This document shows positions 63,393 through 64,000 of a stretch of DNA of 64,000 nucleotides, in pieces. A program made the translations under genes and the position numbers. This DNA is from Duganella sp. BuS-21 (GTDB lineage Bacteria; Pseudomonadota; Gammaproteobacteria; Burkholderiales; Burkholderiaceae_D). How positions within the stretch are numbered: position 1 is the stretch's first letter; each line of letters starts with the position of its first letter. Below the pieces are notes generated by a model. The model was given only the letters and a program-made list of their open reading frames with translations. It had not been told where the DNA came from and ran no database searches. The DNA lies in contig CP097466.1 in the NCBI GenBank assembly GCA_041874725.1, forward strand, positions 3,782,001 through 3,846,000, written 5' to 3'.

Positions 63393-63473
63393 GGGTCAGC
63401 TCTGTCATTTGGACATTGCGGAACTTCCGAATCGCGGAAAAGTTCCGCAATGTCCAAATGACAGAGCTGACCC
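63393..63473. repeat. Long inverted repeat with 34-bp perfect arms
   Basis: Arm 1 (63393-63426, beginning GGGTCAGCTCTGTCATTTGG) and arm 2 (63440-63473) are exact reverse complements, separated by 13 nt that can partly pair (TTCCG/CGGAA). It lies 5 nt after the stop of the TolC-like gene and upstream of the MipA gene, both on the minus strand. There is no T-run on the minus strand, so it is either an unusual terminator or a mobile palindromic repeat. The outer GGGTCAG recalls the palindrome at 3951-3980. Confidence 0.85.
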
Positions 63474-63478
63474 CGACG

Positions 63479-64000
63479 TTACGGCACTTCCCAGCCGCCG
63501 GCGAGGGCTTTGTAGACCGCGACGAGCGAGGTGGCGGCGCCGGTTTGGGATTGGGCCAGGCGGTCGCGCGCGGTGAGGAGTTCGCGTTCGGCGTCGAGCA
63601 CCGTCAGGAAGTCGGTCGAGCCGACCGCGAAGCGTTCGCGCGCGATGATGGCGGCTTGCTCCGATGAGCGCGCCGATTCGAACAGCAGCTCCGTTTGCCG
63701 CTGCGTGCGCGTGTAGCTTGCCAGCACGCCTTCCGTTTCTTCCAGCGCACCCAGCACCGCCCGCTCGTAGGCGATCATCACGGCTTCGTTGCGGGCGTCG
63801 GCGGCGGCGATTTGGGCACGGATGCGGCCGAAGTCCAGCAGGTTCCACGTCAGCTGCGCACCCAGGTTGTAGACATACGATGCGCCTTTGCCCAGGTCGC
63901 CGAACTGCAGCGCGTTCTGGCCCAGCGTGCCGCCCAGCGTGAGTTGCGGGAACAAGGCGCTGCGGGCGACGCCGACTTGCGCCGCCGCCGCCGCCGCCTG
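63479..64000 (-). CDS. TolC-family outer-membrane efflux protein, C-terminal part
   Basis: The last 173 codons of a protein whose start lies beyond the right window edge. It shows the second TolC/NodT repeat: ARSALFPQLTLGGTLGQNA, GAQLTWNLLDFGRIRAQIAA, then long coiled-coil helices (YERAVLGALEETEGVLASYT, RERFAVGSTDFLTVLDAERE). It is probably the outer-membrane channel of an RND or MFS efflux system. Family (NodT/CusC-like) is inferred from these stretches. Confidence 0.88.
   Translation of the reverse strand, partial: QAAAAAAQVGVARSALFPQLTLGGTLGQNALQFGDLGKGASYVYNLGAQLTWNLLDFGRIRAQIAAADARNEAVMIAYERAVLGALEETEGVLASYTRTQRQTELLFESARSSEQAAIIARERFAVGSTDFLTVLDAERELLTARDRLAQSQTGAATSLVAVYKALAGGWEVP

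Noticed and set aside
63393-63473. CRISPR repeat or IS end
   Set aside because: There is one inverted pair only, no direct-repeat array, no transposase and no visible target duplication.

Overview
The window is GC-rich, densely coded DNA from a Gram-negative bacterium with many TonB-dependent receptors, tightly overlapping operons (ATGA/GTGA junctions) and a PEP-CTERM tail. Gene content and style suggest a soil or plant-associated betaproteobacterium of the Oxalobacteraceae (Duganella/Massilia/Herbaspirillum type). That assignment is inference from gene content only.

Layout. (1) 1-6197: 4-hydroxybenzoate/protocatechuate catabolism: the start of an IclR-type regulator, pcaH, pcaG, pcaB, a PcaC-PcaD fusion in unusual domain order, then pobA and a divergent AraC-type regulator. 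(2) 6194-21584, all minus strand: an L-rhamnose/rhamnoside locus with a TonB receptor, a bifunctional rhamnulose-1-phosphate aldolase/lactaldehyde dehydrogenase, L-rhamnose isomerase, a FGGY kinase, an L-lactate dehydrogenase, a broken triosephosphate isomerase, a DeoR repressor, an alpha-L-rhamnosidase-like enzyme, an MFS carrier and an exported GH3 beta-glucosidase. (3) 21788-25176: a two-component system translationally coupled to a sugar-binding protein that has no ABC permease beside it. (4) 25193-41739: a cluster resembling the fde (flavonoid degradation) operon of Herbaspirillum: a NodD-like LysR regulator and a nod-box-like site, then DUF1302/DUF1329/YCF48/MMPL export-type genes, a C-C hydrolase, an extradiol dioxygenase, a Rieske ferredoxin, a flavin monooxygenase, an MFS carrier, a cupin, an SDR, a FAH-family hydrolase and an epimerase. 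(5) 41743-47287: a TonB-receptor remnant, a second GH3 glucosidase cut short by an in-frame stop, and a VanAB-like Rieske demethylase with a divergent LysR regulator. (6) 47342-50495: a PEP-CTERM remnant and a long protein with Hcp-like repeats, also cut by an in-frame stop. (7) 50638-64000: AraC plus a degenerate GGDEF protein, a TonB receptor/beta-propeller phytase pair, another TonB receptor, a chemoreceptor, an esterase, DUF2177, MipA and a partial TolC-like protein.

Read together, regions 1-5 form a plausible catabolic island for plant flavonoid rhamnoglucosides such as rutin, naringin or hesperidin. Sugars would be removed by the rhamnosidase and glucosidases. Rhamnose would go to DHAP and pyruvate. 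The aglycone A-ring would be hydroxylated and cleaved by the fde-like enzymes, methoxyls removed by the VanAB-like pair, and the B-ring would enter PobA/Pca as 4-hydroxybenzoate or protocatechuate. The genes linking p-coumarate to 4-hydroxybenzoate are not in this window.

Three copies of a short non-coding repeat lie immediately after operon ends (3951-4048, 50507-50630, 57058-57199). No rRNA, tRNA, CRISPR array, complete insertion sequence or prophage was recognised.
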